Source: Adiantum capillus-veneris (taxonomy: Eukaryota; Streptophyta; Polypodiopsida; Polypodiales; Pteridaceae). From it: 64,000 nt of DNA. Position numbers and translations under genes: made by a program. This document shows positions 40,774-53,600 of the stretch, in pieces. Position 1 is the stretch's first letter; every line of letters begins with the position of its first letter. The notes under the pieces are model-generated. The model saw only the letters and a program-made list of their open reading frames with translations. It searched no databases and was not told where the DNA came from. The stretch spans positions 4,405,001 through 4,469,000 of the forward strand of contig CM043963.1 in the NCBI GenBank assembly GCA_014529385.2, written 5' to 3'.

Positions 40774-42680
40774 ATGCAGTCCTTGGAGGATGCAGGTAAG
40801 CTACAAAAAATGATCTCAAATGAGTTAACCGATGAAGAAAGGAAGGAGTACGTCTCCATGCTAGGTAACTTCACTACTTTGTTCATTGATGGCTATGATA
40901 AGATCATAGGAATTACAGTAGTACAACACCACATAAAGCTCAAGGAAGGCAGTAAACCCGTAGTAAAAAAGCTCAGAAGACTTGGAGTAATCCAACAAGA
41001 GGCATTGCTTAAAGAAGTGAGAAGTTTGCTACAAGAAGGTTTCATCTATCCTGTCGAAGACTCAGAATGGGTCTCCCCAGTAGTAGTCACACAAAAAAAA
41101 AGGTAAGTGGAGAGTCTGTGTGGATTATAAACCTCTCAATGCAGCCACAAAGAGGGACAACTTTACCCTCCCATTCCAGGATGAAATACTCAATGAAGTG
41201 GCAGGTCATGAGCGATACACAGTATGCGATGGCTACTCAAGATACTTCCAGATTAGCATTGCAGAGGAGGATCAGAAGAAGACAACCTTCATCACACCTT
41301 GGGGATGTTTTTCCTACAGAGTGATGCCGTTTGGCCTCACTAACGCCCCGGCCACGTTTCAACGCTATGTGACTTTTGTTTTCCAACCCTACTTTGGAAC
41401 ATCAATACAGGTTTTCATAGATGATTTTTGCATTTATAGCTCATGAGCCCTTCATTTAAGCAAAGTCTATGATGGCTTAACCAGGCTACAAACCTTGGCT
41501 GGCCAAATCAACGTGGATAAGTGTCACATTGGTGAGAGCAAAGTCACTCTCCTTGGTCATGTAATTTCAACAAAAGGAATCGAGGCTGACCCTAGCAAGA
41601 TTCAGGCCCTGGTATCTTTATCGTCACCCACCACCGCCAAGCAGCTGGTTTCTTTCCTTCAGAAGGTAAGATACTTAAGCAGGTTCATTCACCTGCTATC
41701 TCAAGTGGTTCTTCCCCTACAACAACTCACCCAGAGGGATGTCTTCTCATGGAGTGAAGAGAACGAGCACCAGTTTACTGAGGTGAAGCAAATCCTAGCT
41801 AAGCTTCCCACTATTTCACCTCCTAAGTGGGACGAGCCATTTTATGTGAACCCTAGTGTGGGAAGTGATACACTCGGAGCAGTGCTAATGCAAAAGGACC
41901 CCAAGACTTCTTTCATGCACCCTATTTACTTCTCTAGTCATGTCATGACCCCGTCAGAAAAAGGATTTACCGAAGTAGAACACATGGTTCTGGCACTAAT
42001 GTTTGCTACCACAAAGTTCCGCTCCTATCTCCTGCCTAGACCCTTTGTAATCCTAACAATGGAGGAGGTTTTCCCATATGTAATGCGACACATGGATGTC
42101 TCATCTAGGATCTCAAAGTGGTTAATTAGACTACAAGAGTTTGACTACACCATGCAAGTAGAAAACTCCACCAGGGCTAGTTTAGTGGGAATTGTCACTC
42201 ATCACCATTATGAGAAGAAGCTGAAGGTCAACACGGAAGCAAAGGAAGAAACACCAACGATAGAAATTCCTAAGCTAGAGAGAGCTCACTCTCTTTTCTT
42301 TGACGGAGCATACAAGAGAACAATGGATCAGTCTGCAGCAGGCATGGTCATTTTCAATGAACGGCAAGAAAGAGTATTCTCCATGGGGCAGTTATTACAC
42401 TCCCACTCCAACAATGAAGAAGAATATGCAGCCCTAATTCTTGGGTTGGAACAATGTATTTCACAAAGAGTTCAACGCCTAAATGTGTTCGGCGACGCTT
42501 TGCTTTTGATAAGGCAGATAAATGGCACCTGGGATTGTAAAAATTAGGTTTTACTTGGTCAACTTCGCCAAATTAAGGACCTTCTAAAGAAGTTTGAAGC
42601 AGTGAAACTATTCCATGTCCCCAGAGTAGAAAATCAAGAGGCAGATACGCTAGCTAAAGAAAGAATACAAGACATTCCCG
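40774..42680 (+). pseudogene. pol: Gyp3 reverse transcriptase, RNase H and second RNase H
   Basis: RT starts with LQKMISNELTDEERKEYVSM and LLKEVRSLLQEGFIYPV. A nine-A run at 41093-41101 shifts the frame, and RT continues with VMPFGLTNAPATF and VFIDDF (catalytic Asp pair near 41420). After TGA 41444-41446, the RT thumb follows, then the first RNase H. There, FYVNPSVGSDTLGAVL has Asn where the first Asp is expected, and no Asp is seen at the third position (VILTMEEVFPY). A linker leads to the second RNase H: LFFDGAYKR, NNEEEYAALILGLEQ, VFGDALLLIRQI and VENQEADTLAKE, where Asp, Glu, Asp and Asp are all kept. A stop at 42545-42547 lies inside it. Confidence 0.87.
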
Positions 42681-44046
42681 TAGGGGCGATCAAATTAAAA
42701 CTACCCCTCTTCCAAGGTAGTGATGCTATTCCTGATGTCATCAGTTTTTTAGATACAGGAGAATGTCCAGCAGGATACACCAAAGGCCAAAAACAGTGGC
42801 TGGTAAGGAAGGCTACTAGGTACCGCCTTATAGATGACCACTTGTATTGTAAGGGCAAAGATCAAATTCTCAGACGGGTACCAACCTCCAGTGAAATCAC
42901 AGAGGTAATTTCAAGTTGCCATGATGGCGTCTGCGGCGGTCATTTTGCTCTAGATATCACCAGTAGGAAGATTCTACAGGCATGATACTTTTGGCCTAGT
43001 TTGAACAGGGATGTACACCATTGGTGTAAAACATGCAAGGCTTGTCAAGTGGCCAGTGATCGCATGTTAACCTACGAGCCACAAACCCCTATCATTTCAT
43101 ATGGTCCTTTTGAGAAATAGGGAATAGATGCAATCGGTCCTTTACCAAGGGCCCAGTCAGGTAAACTGTACATCATAGTGGGTGTAGACTACATGACTCA
43201 ATGGGCAGAAGCAACGGCCACCACCCGCATTACAGCCCAAGAGGTGGCAAAGTTCATTTTTGAGCATATCGTTTGTCGTTTTGGCACTCCTCTTGAGATA
43301 ATATCAGATAGAGGACTAGGATTTGGTGAGAGAACTGATGAAGAAGTTAGGCATCACACGTCGTCATTTCACACCATACTATCCACAATGCAATGGTCTG
43401 GTAGAGACGGTAAATGGAATGATTTGCAAAATCATCACAAAATAGGTGAACAACCACACAAGGGACTGGGATAAACATCTCATTGTAGCTCTTTGGGCCT
43501 AAAGAACAATTTCGAACATCACTAGGTTTCACTCCTTTCCATCTAGTTTATGGGAAGGAGGCAATTCTACCCATTGAGGTACAAATAGCTAGCTTACGAG
43601 TTTTGGCTAGCCAGACACATCGTCCAATTGTTAACCTTCGAAACCACATCTTGGATCTGGAGAGACTCCAACTGGATAGGGAAGAAGCAATCAATCACTA
43701 TGCAGCACAGGTAGAATGACGCCGGCTCATTTTCAATCAAGGGCTTAAAGAAAAGGGACTCGAAAGAGGCATATTAGTACTGCGATACGACAACAGATTT
43801 GACACTAGTAAGGATAAGAAATTCCAACCCAGATGGGAAGGGCCATTCATCATCAAGAAACGCGATGAAAACGGCAGCTATAAGCTGATGGAAGCAGATG
43901 GGAGAATTCACAAGACTAGGGTCAATGGATGGAGACTGAAAAGGTATTTTCTTAGGTTTGACCCAGAATTCATGCTAGACATTCCAGAGGAGGGAGAACC
44001 CTCTAACTCTACAGCTAAGGAAGCAGAAGAAGGGCTAGAAGCATGA
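42681..44046 (+). pseudogene. pol: Gyp3 integrase
   Basis: The zinc-binding region has HDGVCGGHFALDITSRKIL and WCKTCKACQV (HHCC). The core has GIDAIGPLP (first Asp), IISDRGLGF (second Asp), and, after a frameshift near 43335, NGLVETVNG (Glu). Stops at 42983-42985 (Arg-like context, CGA to TGA) and 43118-43120 (TGG to TAG) interrupt it. The C-terminal part has PFHLVYGKEAILPIEV and FQPRWEGPFIIKK, then an acidic tail ending at the TGA near 44044. No chromodomain follows, as expected for the Tat branch. Confidence 0.83.
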
Positions 44047-44058
44047 ATGCCTCTAGCC

Positions 44059-44074
44059 AAAGGGAGAGGGCTAA
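44059..44074 (+). other. Gyp3 polypurine tract
   Basis: AAAGGGAGAGGGCTAA abuts the 3' LTR start TGATAGCC. Confidence 0.75.
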
Positions 44075-44547
44075 TGATAGCCGACTTTTGAAAATCAAAG
44101 AAAAAAAAAAGAAAAAAAAACTTATCCCCCCCCCCCCCCCCCCCACCCCCCCCCCCCTCCCTCCATCATACCCTCCCCCGGCCAGGCGCAAGCTTTGAGC
44201 ACTCACCCCCGACCCCTCTCTCGTGCTCCCTCTGTGTGAGCCGCATGGAAACCACCCTCCGCTCTCTCTCGTATTCTTACACTCACCCTTTACACCCCCC
44301 CCACTCTTCATTACCCCCCACCTTGGCCCGCTAATATTCTTTCCCCAACCCCTCCCCCTCTTCCCCACCGATCGCCTCACCCTCCCTCGGCCTCATTCCC
44401 TTCCCTTGGGCCCGCTAATATTCTCCCTCACTCCCACCCCATTGACTTTCTCCCCTCCTCTCGTCCTTAAGCTACCATGCAAGACAAAAGATACTATTCC
44501 CTCTCTCTCTCACCCACACATCTCCCTACCCCACTCCATTGCGACCC

Positions 44548-44658
<111 letters not shown>

Positions 44659-44758
44659 TTCCTTCACTCTCTTGTCCGGCGGCCCACAAGGTGTGGACCT
44701 CACCCTCTCTCTCCCTCACACTCTCTCTCTCTCACAAGCCTATGGAGGCGCAGGAAAT

Positions 44759-44807
<49 letters not shown>

Positions 44808-44875
44808 TATCCACACACCCTATCCCTCCCTCTCTCTCACAATCTCTCCCTCTCGGACGCTCAGGCCGTGCATAC

Positions 44876-44922
<47 letters not shown>

Positions 44923-44965
44923 TCTCATGGACAACAGGAGTAGAAGAATCCCTCTCTCTCTCTCT

Positions 44966-45001
<36 letters not shown>

Positions 45002-45382
45002 TCACACACAAGCCGTTCCCCCCCTCTGGCGCTGTGCACGAACCCGCAGCAGTAAGCTCTCTCTCTCTCCCCCTCACAGGCGCTCAGGCCACAGTAGAAT
45101 CCCTCTCTCTCTCTCAATCCACACAAACCATACACACACACACAATACACACACCTGCACCCACACACAAACACACCGCACACACCCACGCTCTCTCTCT
45201 GACCCCATCTCCCCCCCCTCCCCCATCCGCCTTGTGTAGTTTAGCAGGTAGCCGACCGTTAACCATCAACGAAAAAAATAAACAAAAAATAAAATATATT
45301 GTATATATTAAAGCCCCCTTCCCACGCACGTTTACGCGCACACACATACATATACATACACACACATATGCCCTCATGCACC

Positions 45383-45432
<50 letters not shown>

Positions 45433-45930
45433 TATACGCACCGCACCACAAAAAAAAAGAGAAAAAAAACCAAAGGTTACGACTACGACATTGACGAATA
45501 AGAAGAAGGATCAAAAGCATGCGCCGCCAACAACAAAAAGAGAAAATGCACTGAAGGCATGCCCCGACCGACTCCGAAAAGAAGTACGGTTGACATCAAC
45601 GCACCGACATCACAGCATTCGCCGGCAATACGCAACCACGACACCATTCCAGTAATTTATAGGTTATTTTCATCATTATCTTCAGTTTTCACCCGAGCCA
45701 TTGTAAATTCCCATTTTTTTGTAAATATCCTCTCTCTAGGTGATGGTCACAAAGGCCCACCTAGAGATTCCCATCTTTTAATAACCTCCCAAAACAAAGC
45801 AAGGGTCAACCACACCGGGTCCACCACTTGCTTTGTCTCCCCGATTAAGCTTACCCTAACCACACTGGGATTACCATAATCCAAGCAGCCAACACCTATA
45901 AATTGGCACTGAGAGGTCAGTATTGGAAGG

Positions 45931-45931
<1 letters not shown>

Positions 45932-45970
<39 letters not shown>
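45932..45970. repeat. G39 homopolymer
   Basis: A run of 39 G in the Gyp3 3' LTR, where the 5' LTR has 10. The same caution about assembly applies. Confidence 0.7.
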
Positions 45971-45971
<1 letters not shown>

Positions 45972-46301
45972 AATTCATGAGGAACCAAGCATTTGGTAGA
46001 GTGTACTGGGAAGGATTGACACTATCACCATCACGGGGAGGGGGGGCTTGTGTGTTGGGTTTGCCTTGGGAATTGCACCATGCGAAGGGAACCACATCCA
46101 TCTCTCGACTTCAATGGTCGATGCACACACGTATACACGATCTTGGTAGTAAGTATTCACAATCATTGAGTCGTCTTAGAGAATGTACCAAGTAGGTTGC
46201 ACCACCTCCTCTCCCTACCTCTCTACCACCACGGCATGCCATTTTTTGTAAATATTGCATAAGTAATTCACCCTCACACCCCCGAGGGTTTTCATCATTT
46301 G

Positions 46302-46404
<103 letters not shown>

Positions 46405-46562
46405 GTAAGTTTGCGGTGTTCATGTCATCGTGGTTTGCGTCCTAGCCGCTCAAAGCTAGGTGGTGCCCCTTGTTCACTTTACCGTGGTAGGCTCGAGGCG
46501 CGCCATTCGGCCCCCGGCGGTTTAGAGGCCGTTGGGGTTCGGGGTCCACTTTGCGTCCGTCA

Positions 46563-46883
46563 GTAGCATGTCCATGTGTGAAGGTGACAATAGGTGATGC
46601 AAAGATTGACCAAAACTTCTTTGTACATGATACATCTTCATATCATCTCATCCTTGGAATGCCCTACATTGTGGGAGTTCGAGTGGAAACAAAGGTAATG
46701 GATGATGGTTCAGCATATGCTAGGATACGTAGCAAAGATGGTAAACAAGCCATCCAATTTCTCACAGTTTGTGTAAACCATGAAAAAAATCGTGGCAACC
46801 TCAGAGAACATCCTCTACCAAAGGTGAGCAAAGAGTTTCATGATCATAGAGAAATGATGGGTTTTGGCCAAGTACCATTGTAA
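46563..46883 (+). pseudogene. gag: Gyp1 protease, second part
   Basis: Resumes the protease cut at 32773, with CPCVKVTIGDAKIDQNFFVHD, then LGMPYIVGVRVETKVMDDGS, and ends FGQVPL-stop at 46881-46883. The same stop ends the protease of Gyp2, so it is the natural end of the gag-protease frame, not decay. Pol continues in the -1 frame. Confidence 0.85.
46859..46865 (+). promoter_or_regulatory. Candidate -1 frameshift heptamer (Gyp1)
   Basis: GGGTTTT in the codon phase ATG GGT TTT, i.e. G_GGT_TTT, six codons before the protease TAA. The -1 frame is open through the stop and onward into pol. Identical sequence and phase in Gyp2 at 10328-10334 (minus strand). Confidence 0.55.
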
Positions 46884-49020
46884 AGCGGGATTGTAGTGGT
46901 ATAGAAAGAAAAAGGGTCTCGCTTGATCCAAAAATAGGTGAAACTTTCTCAACGAGCTCCTTGGTAACAAAGAACGGATCAATATGCTTTACAAAACTTG
47001 AAGATTTGAAGAGATGTGAGAGGCAATATGTGCATAATGTACAAATAGGCATGAAAAAGAGTGGGTTGCTAGTGCCTACTGAAAATGTTTTGGGTTTGTG
47101 TGAACAAGTTTCTTTTGTAGATACTATGGGTGAGCTTGATGGTGTAATGGGGTCTAGTTTGCATCTTGAAAATGCAGTTGTGGAAGTTTTCTCTATGGAA
47201 ATGTATTAAGTAATAGAAGCCTTTAAAGAAAATCAAACAGTTCGCCCAAAAGTCCATGTTGAAACTAAATACAAGAGTGTAGCAAAGAAGGTGAAACCAG
47301 TAGCTTTACCCTTACCACCCAACAACAGGGAAAAGATTGAGCATGCTTCTTTACAACCAAGTTTGAGGAGTCTTTCCAAGAGTTGCAGATTGGTCACGAG
47401 GAGTTTCTAACACAGGAGGAGACAAAGTGATTCAAAGAAATGCTTTCAAATCATGGTAAGGTTTTTGCATTTGAGCCACATGAGATAGGATGTGTTGATC
47501 CTTCTATTGTAGCTCCTATGGTAGTTTTCACAATACCTCATGTGCCTTGGAATCTGCAGCCTATTCCGGTTCCAAAGGCTTGTTTTCCAAAGTTAGTAGA
47601 GCTGCTGAATGAGAAAATCAAAATGGGAATCTTGCAGCCTTCTTGTGCTCCATACTCAAACAAGTGGTTCACAGTTCCAAAGAAGAATGGTTCTCTACAC
47701 TTCATCCAAGATATGCAACAGTGAACAAGGTGGCAATTAGAAATGTAGGTGGATGATTTTGCAGAGGCGTTTGCAGGGAGGGCAATCTACTCAATTTGGA
47801 ATCTCTACTCAGGGTTTGATCAATTTCAGCTTGCAATCAAAAGCAGAGACTTGACAACCATGAGGAAACCTTTGGGTTTGATAAGGATGTGTACCTTGCC
47901 ACAGGGAGCAACCAAATCGGTTGCACATATGATGAATGGGATGAATAAGGTCTTACGTGACTTTATTCCTCAAATTACAATGCCTTTCATTGATGATTTT
48001 CCTATCGAAGGATGTGAAGAAAGTGAAAGATGAAGCTTTGGATCTTAGGGGATGTCGCAGGTTTGTGGTAAATCACATAAATGATTGTGATAAAATTTTA
48101 TTTAGGTTGGAGGAAGTGAATCTTAGTTTGTCAGGGAAAAAGTCTATGTTTGGTGTCAATGAAGTGCTCATTGTGGGGCACATGTGCGGACCATATGGTA
48201 GGAAACCTTGTCCAACAAAGGTAGATGTCATCCAAAGAATGAAAGAAACATGCACTAGGATCACTGAGCTTACAACCCTGAAGGCGATGGAAAGAGTGAA
48301 AGAGGGCACCCTTTTATCATCAAAGCTTTGGCCAAGGCTTGAGAAGGAAGAGTTGGTGAGTGGCCAAAATTGTTACCATATGCTTTATGGGCTGATCGTA
48401 CAACACATAGCTGAGTAAACTGGCTACATGTTTGCGGAGCTAATGTATGGTCAAAAGCCAGTGATGCCGATTGAAGATGCAATTCCCACATGGAATGTAC
48501 TACCTTGGCAAGAGGGGCTTAGCAGGGAAGGTCTCCTTGCATTGCACATAAGGCAACTAGAGAGAAGACCTGGAGACATTGAAGCTGCAAAAGAACGACT
48601 CAAAAATGCAAGGCTGGAAAACAAGGACTACTTTGATAAGCAACATCGGCTCAAGAGCAACGCAATTGACAAAGGTGACTGGGTTTTAGTATATGATAGT
48701 AGCCTTGATAACCAACACACAATCATGCGTCAATTCTTAAAACGATGGTCTGGATCCTATGCTGTAAAGCATGTGTATAAAAATGCTACTTACAGCTTGT
48801 CTCAACTACATGGTACAAAAGTAAAGATTCCCATTGCAGGAAAAAGGATCAAAATGTTTAAGAGAAGAGGGTCAGTGATCCTGACGATGCTGAGGAAAAA
48901 GAAAACACGGGTGACAATAAAAGTGAAGATGAAGCTTTGGAATCTGCAAGTGAAGATGAAAACAAGGAAGATGTACAAGAGGGCTGATCTTACAAAGAGA
49001 AAATGTGGCACATACCGGAG
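46866..49020 (+). pseudogene. pol: Gyp1 pol with large internal deletion
   Basis: The linker and RT start correspond to Gyp2 pol: KLEDLKRCERQYVHNVQIGM, WFTVPKKNGSL and MPFIDDF (near 47975-48000). There are frameshifts near 47350-47440, 47720 and 48030. At about 48270, TRITEL joins directly to the integrase region corresponding to the start of Gyp2's NPEGNGKSERGH. This removes RNase H, the zinc finger and most of the integrase core, about 1.35 kb by comparison with Gyp2 (8880 to 7525). The integrase C-terminus follows with GYMFAELMYGQKPVMPIED and ELMYGQKP-like words, a TAA at 48416-48418 and an altered acidic tail after a frameshift near 48870. Confidence 0.83.
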
Positions 49021-49045
49021 GATGTGTAGGTTTAGAGGGGGTGGA

Positions 49046-50381
49046 TGTCGTGCTGTGACACGTACATAATGGGAACGCATGCTACAAGATCTATCTTGTA
49101 AATTTTTAGATACATAATTATATTTCCTATAATGTACATATGCATATCTAAGTATAATAATAAGCTTTCTATCTTATCCTATTATTTATCTCAAGGGTAA
49201 ACATATTCTTACTTTACCGTCAAAAAGTACTCTGGAAAAAGCATCAATAGCTTCGCCTCTTTAACTTGGGGCAAAAAGAATTGATTCTTTCTTTCTACTA
49301 TCTCATTATTATCTCACACCTTAGCTAGATCCTATATCTATGGTAACTTCCAATATATATATATTCTATGTATTTTTTCACATTGTTCTTATATTTCTTT
49401 TTAAATAGCTACTAGGAAGGAATCAAATCCTAGTGGGACATTAGCTTGCATGATTCTCAAAGATACCCCTATTTTAATGCATTATTGCAAGCATGATTAC
49501 AAAACGTTTTCAAGGGGCAATGTCATGCTTTTGTATTGCATGAGGTGTCCTTTGGAATCAAATGAAAGTCTAGAATAATGGGACCACATGAAGACTTTTG
49601 CTTCCAGAAATGGACCCTATTTTGATGATTTTTTGACACAAGGTTCCAAACCAATTTGGAAAATGTATATAGAATGGAAGTCGTAGGTAATCAACTGAAT
49701 TTTTTGCTCATATTTTGACTTTTTTATTTGGAGCCACGGTTGAGGAGACATGATGAAAATAGTGGACCCCAGTCTACCCACATCATGCAGGGACAACTCA
49801 TTTCCAACTTTTCCAGTTTCTATTCACAATGGCTCTTCTCTTCTTGTGTAAACCCTTGGGGGTTCCCCTCACCTATAAAAGGGACCTTTTCTTCCTTGAA
49901 AACCATTGAAGCATTCAAGCCATTGATGAGAGGAATTCATGAGGAAGTGAGTAATAATGCCTAATTGTACTTAGCCACTAACATAAGCCTAAGCCTACAC
50001 TTTCTCCTAGAGGATGACTAGCCATTCTTGTAAGCTATCCTTAGAAGATCAACTCTAATCGAAGAAGGTCTTGGACTTGGTGTATCAATCAAAGTTGAAT
50101 TCTTCCCTCTTCTTCTCTCTCCATCAAAAATGGTGCCGAAGGGTTTGGCAAGTAAGATGTGTTCTACATTGATATTTTGTTGATTCTTTGTTGTTTTCTT
50201 TTTCATCTCTAATCCAACATATATATATATCTAATCTCATCTCCTTAACCGTACCTATCTCTATCACTCTTAGAAATTCATTCTCTCTACAAATTCTAGG
50301 TTCTCCTTGCTACAGGTACATCTCTCCCCGCAGTATCCTTATTGCCTACGGGCTAGAATAGGGCTTGGGAGGGAAACTTCT
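49046..50381 (+). repeat. Gyp1 3' LTR, first part
   Basis: Starts TGTCGTGCTGTGACACG after the purine-rich GGTTTAGAGGGGGTGGA. It includes the family TATA box at 49874 and only about six AT units near 50219. It ends at CTTCT (50377-50381), where Cop4 is inserted. Confidence 0.92.
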
Positions 50382-50608
50382 TGTTGGAATTAGGGTTGCA
50401 GAGAAACACACACAGCTTGGAGAAGATGAAGGAAGCTCAAGGCACACAAAAGAGAGTGTGTTACTTAGTGTGCAATGGAAAGATTGATAGCCCTAGAGTG
50501 ATGGGCGTATATACAATGCACGGGGGAAAAAACCTCCTCAAGAGGGAAAAAATGCCCCGGCGGTCCTAGTGTGTTCACACACATCACTACCACATGTATA
50601 TGGTAACA
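50382..50608 (-). repeat. Cop4 3' LTR (227 bp)
   Basis: On the plus strand it begins TGTTGGAATTAGGG and ends TATGGTAACA. It is matched by 55333-55559. Confidence 0.94.
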
Positions 50609-50683
50609 AATCCCCCCTGGAGTGATGCGGTGAACGAGAGCTGACACATGAGTAAAGGGAAGTGCCATGCCCTGAGGACAGGA

Positions 50684-53600
50684 TCAATCCACAAAGGGGA
50701 GTAAGCCAAAAGCTTTGCGGAAAGCTTCAAGCTTCTCATGAGACAATGCCTTTGTTAAAAGATCTGCAAGGTTGTCCTGTGTTCGCACATAAGCCAAGCT
50801 GATCTCTCCTACTGAGAGCCTCTCCCTGACATAGTGGTAATGCACCTCAATGTGCTTTGTGCGAGCATGAAAAACTGGGTTCCTCGCAACTGCCAATGCG
50901 CTCTGACTGTCAGTGTAGACAGTGTTGGCAGTGTCCTGTCCAACACCCAAATCAGCCATAAGGCGTCTGAGCCATACACACTCAACCATAGCTGTGAAGA
51001 CTGCCCTGTACTCAGCCTCACAACTTGAAGTAGCCACAATAGGTTGCTTCTTGTTCAACCATGATATACATGAACTTCCAAGCATGAAACAAAAACCACA
51101 TATGGACACTCACGTGTCAAAACAACCAGCCCAATCTGAGTGCGAAAAAGCATGTAAGTCTGGCGGCAATGATCCTCCCTTGGGATAAAACAAGCCAAGT
51201 TGTAAAGTGCCACTAAGGTAGCGGAAAATCCTCTTGAAAGCCTGCCAATGCTTAGACCCTGGGCTATGCATAAATCTGCTAGCCTGTGAGACTGCAAATT
51301 GAATATCCGGTCTCGTGTTGCATACATAAATGAGGCAGCCAATAGGAGTTTGGTAAAGAGTGACATCAGCAGGATCACCAACATCATGTAGACTCAACTT
51401 CAAACCTGTTTCCATGGGAGTGGAAATAGGTTTGCAATCCTCAAGTCCAAACTTACATAGCAATGTCTCTATGTAACTTTTCTGACACAAGGCAATACCA
51501 CCATCACACTGCTTAAACTGTATACCCAAATAATGATGCAACAGCCCCAAATCTTTCATCTTGAAAGTAGCATTCAAATCAGCCTTAAATTCAGCAATAT
51601 GTCTCTCATTTGGTCCAGTGATCAACAAATCATCAACATAAAGAACCACAATGAGAAGTACATCACCCTCACGCTTTACATACAATGTGCTTTCTGTTGG
51701 ACTGTTACGAAAGCCTTGTTTGACCAAATGAGTGTCAGCTTTCTCATACCAAGCACGATGATATTGCTTCAACCCATACAAAGCCTTGTTACATTTGCAC
51801 ACTTTGTCCTCTTGTCTTTTTATGACAAAACCGCGAGGCTGCGTTACATAAACTTCCTCAAATATATCACCATTCAAGAAAGCAGTAACAATGTCTGATT
51901 GATGTACATCCCAACCAAAATGAGCTACCAATGCACATAGAAAACGTACAGTAGTCATACGACAAGTGGGAGCAAAAGTCTCTTCATAATCTATGCCTTT
52001 TTGCTGTGCATAACCTTTTGTAACAAGTCAAGCCTTATGGAAATCAATCTCACCATCCGGCTTGCGTTTCAACTTGTAAACCCACTTTGTACCAATGGCC
52101 TTTTTGCCCGGAGGCAAATCACATAAAGTCCATGTGTCATTTTCTATAAGTGCATCATATTCTAATTGCATGGCAGCCATCCAATTTTTTGAATTTTGTG
52201 CTTCATCAAAAGTCAGAGGCTCCTCAACATCATGTAAGCTAGACACAGCCAAAGCATAACAATCTGATGCATAAGATGCATGGCGAGAGCCTGAAGAAGT
52301 ACGACTAGACAAAGGTGCATCCAATTTACTGTCACACAAAGTGTGCACCAGCCATTTTGGCATACCTCTAGCCTGCTCATTTTCAGCCCTTTCCTCATCA
52401 AGTACATCATGTACATCTGCATCAGTAATAGGATGATCTAGAACATTTTCAAAAACCCCCATAGGCTGTACATTTGCCTCATTGGAACTTACATTCGTAT
52501 TTCCACCACTGAAAAGAGGCAACAAAGTGTCATAAATGTCCTGTGAGCTTACATTACTGTCTCTAGTACATGACAGCAAGGGCTGAACATAATCTTCCAC
52601 AAACACTACATCCCGAGAAACCAGAATACGTTTTGTTTGCGGATGATACAACCTGTAACCTTTGCTTTCAGCACTATAACCAACAAAAATACATTTGACA
52701 TCCTTATCATCCAATTTTCTGCGCTGCACTTGTGGCACCAAAGCATATGCCAAACAGCCAAAAACACGCATGTGCTCAATAGAAGGTTTTCTATCATTCC
52801 ATGCTTCATATGGAGTAATAGACTGCAAAGCTTTCGTAGGACACCTGTTAAGTACATAAGTGGCACACATGACGGCCTCAATCCAAAAAGAATGCGGTAA
52901 AGCTTGACTTTTGACCATACATCGTGCCATTTCCGTCAGTGACCTGTTTTTCCTCTCAGCAACACCATTTTGCTGAGGTGTATAAGGCACTGTACATTGG
53001 TGTTTTATCCCACGACTAGCCAGAAATGCATTAAATTCATGAGACATATACTCCCCCCCTCGATCGGAACGGAGGGTGCCCGTAGTACATTTCGAGACAT
53101 TTTTAGCCATAGCCAGAAATTGTTTGAAGCACATAAAAACTTCGGACTTCGCTTTAAGCGGAAATACCCATGCATGCCTGGAGTAATCATCAATGAATGT
53201 CATGAAGTACAGGTAATTGCCCAAGGACTGAGTTTGCATGGGCCCACAAACATCACTATGCACAAGCTGCAACCTGCATGTGGCCCTAACTGAACCATCC
53301 TTTGGAAACTTAGAACGCTGCATTTTACCTAGAATACAGCCTTCACAAACATGTTTGACAGGTGCTTCAAGAGGCGGCAAAGAAGCAACCATATCAGATT
53401 TCTGCAAACGCAACAAACTGGCAAAATTCAGATGACCAAAACGTGCATGCCAAAGTTTTGCATCTGAAATAGCCCTTGAATCTGCAACAGCATTTGCAAA
53501 ATTTTGTCCACACTTGTCATACAAAGTGAGCTTATACAGCCCACGGCACAAAAGCCCAGATGCAACAATTTCATCACCAAAACTGAGATCATGAACTATA

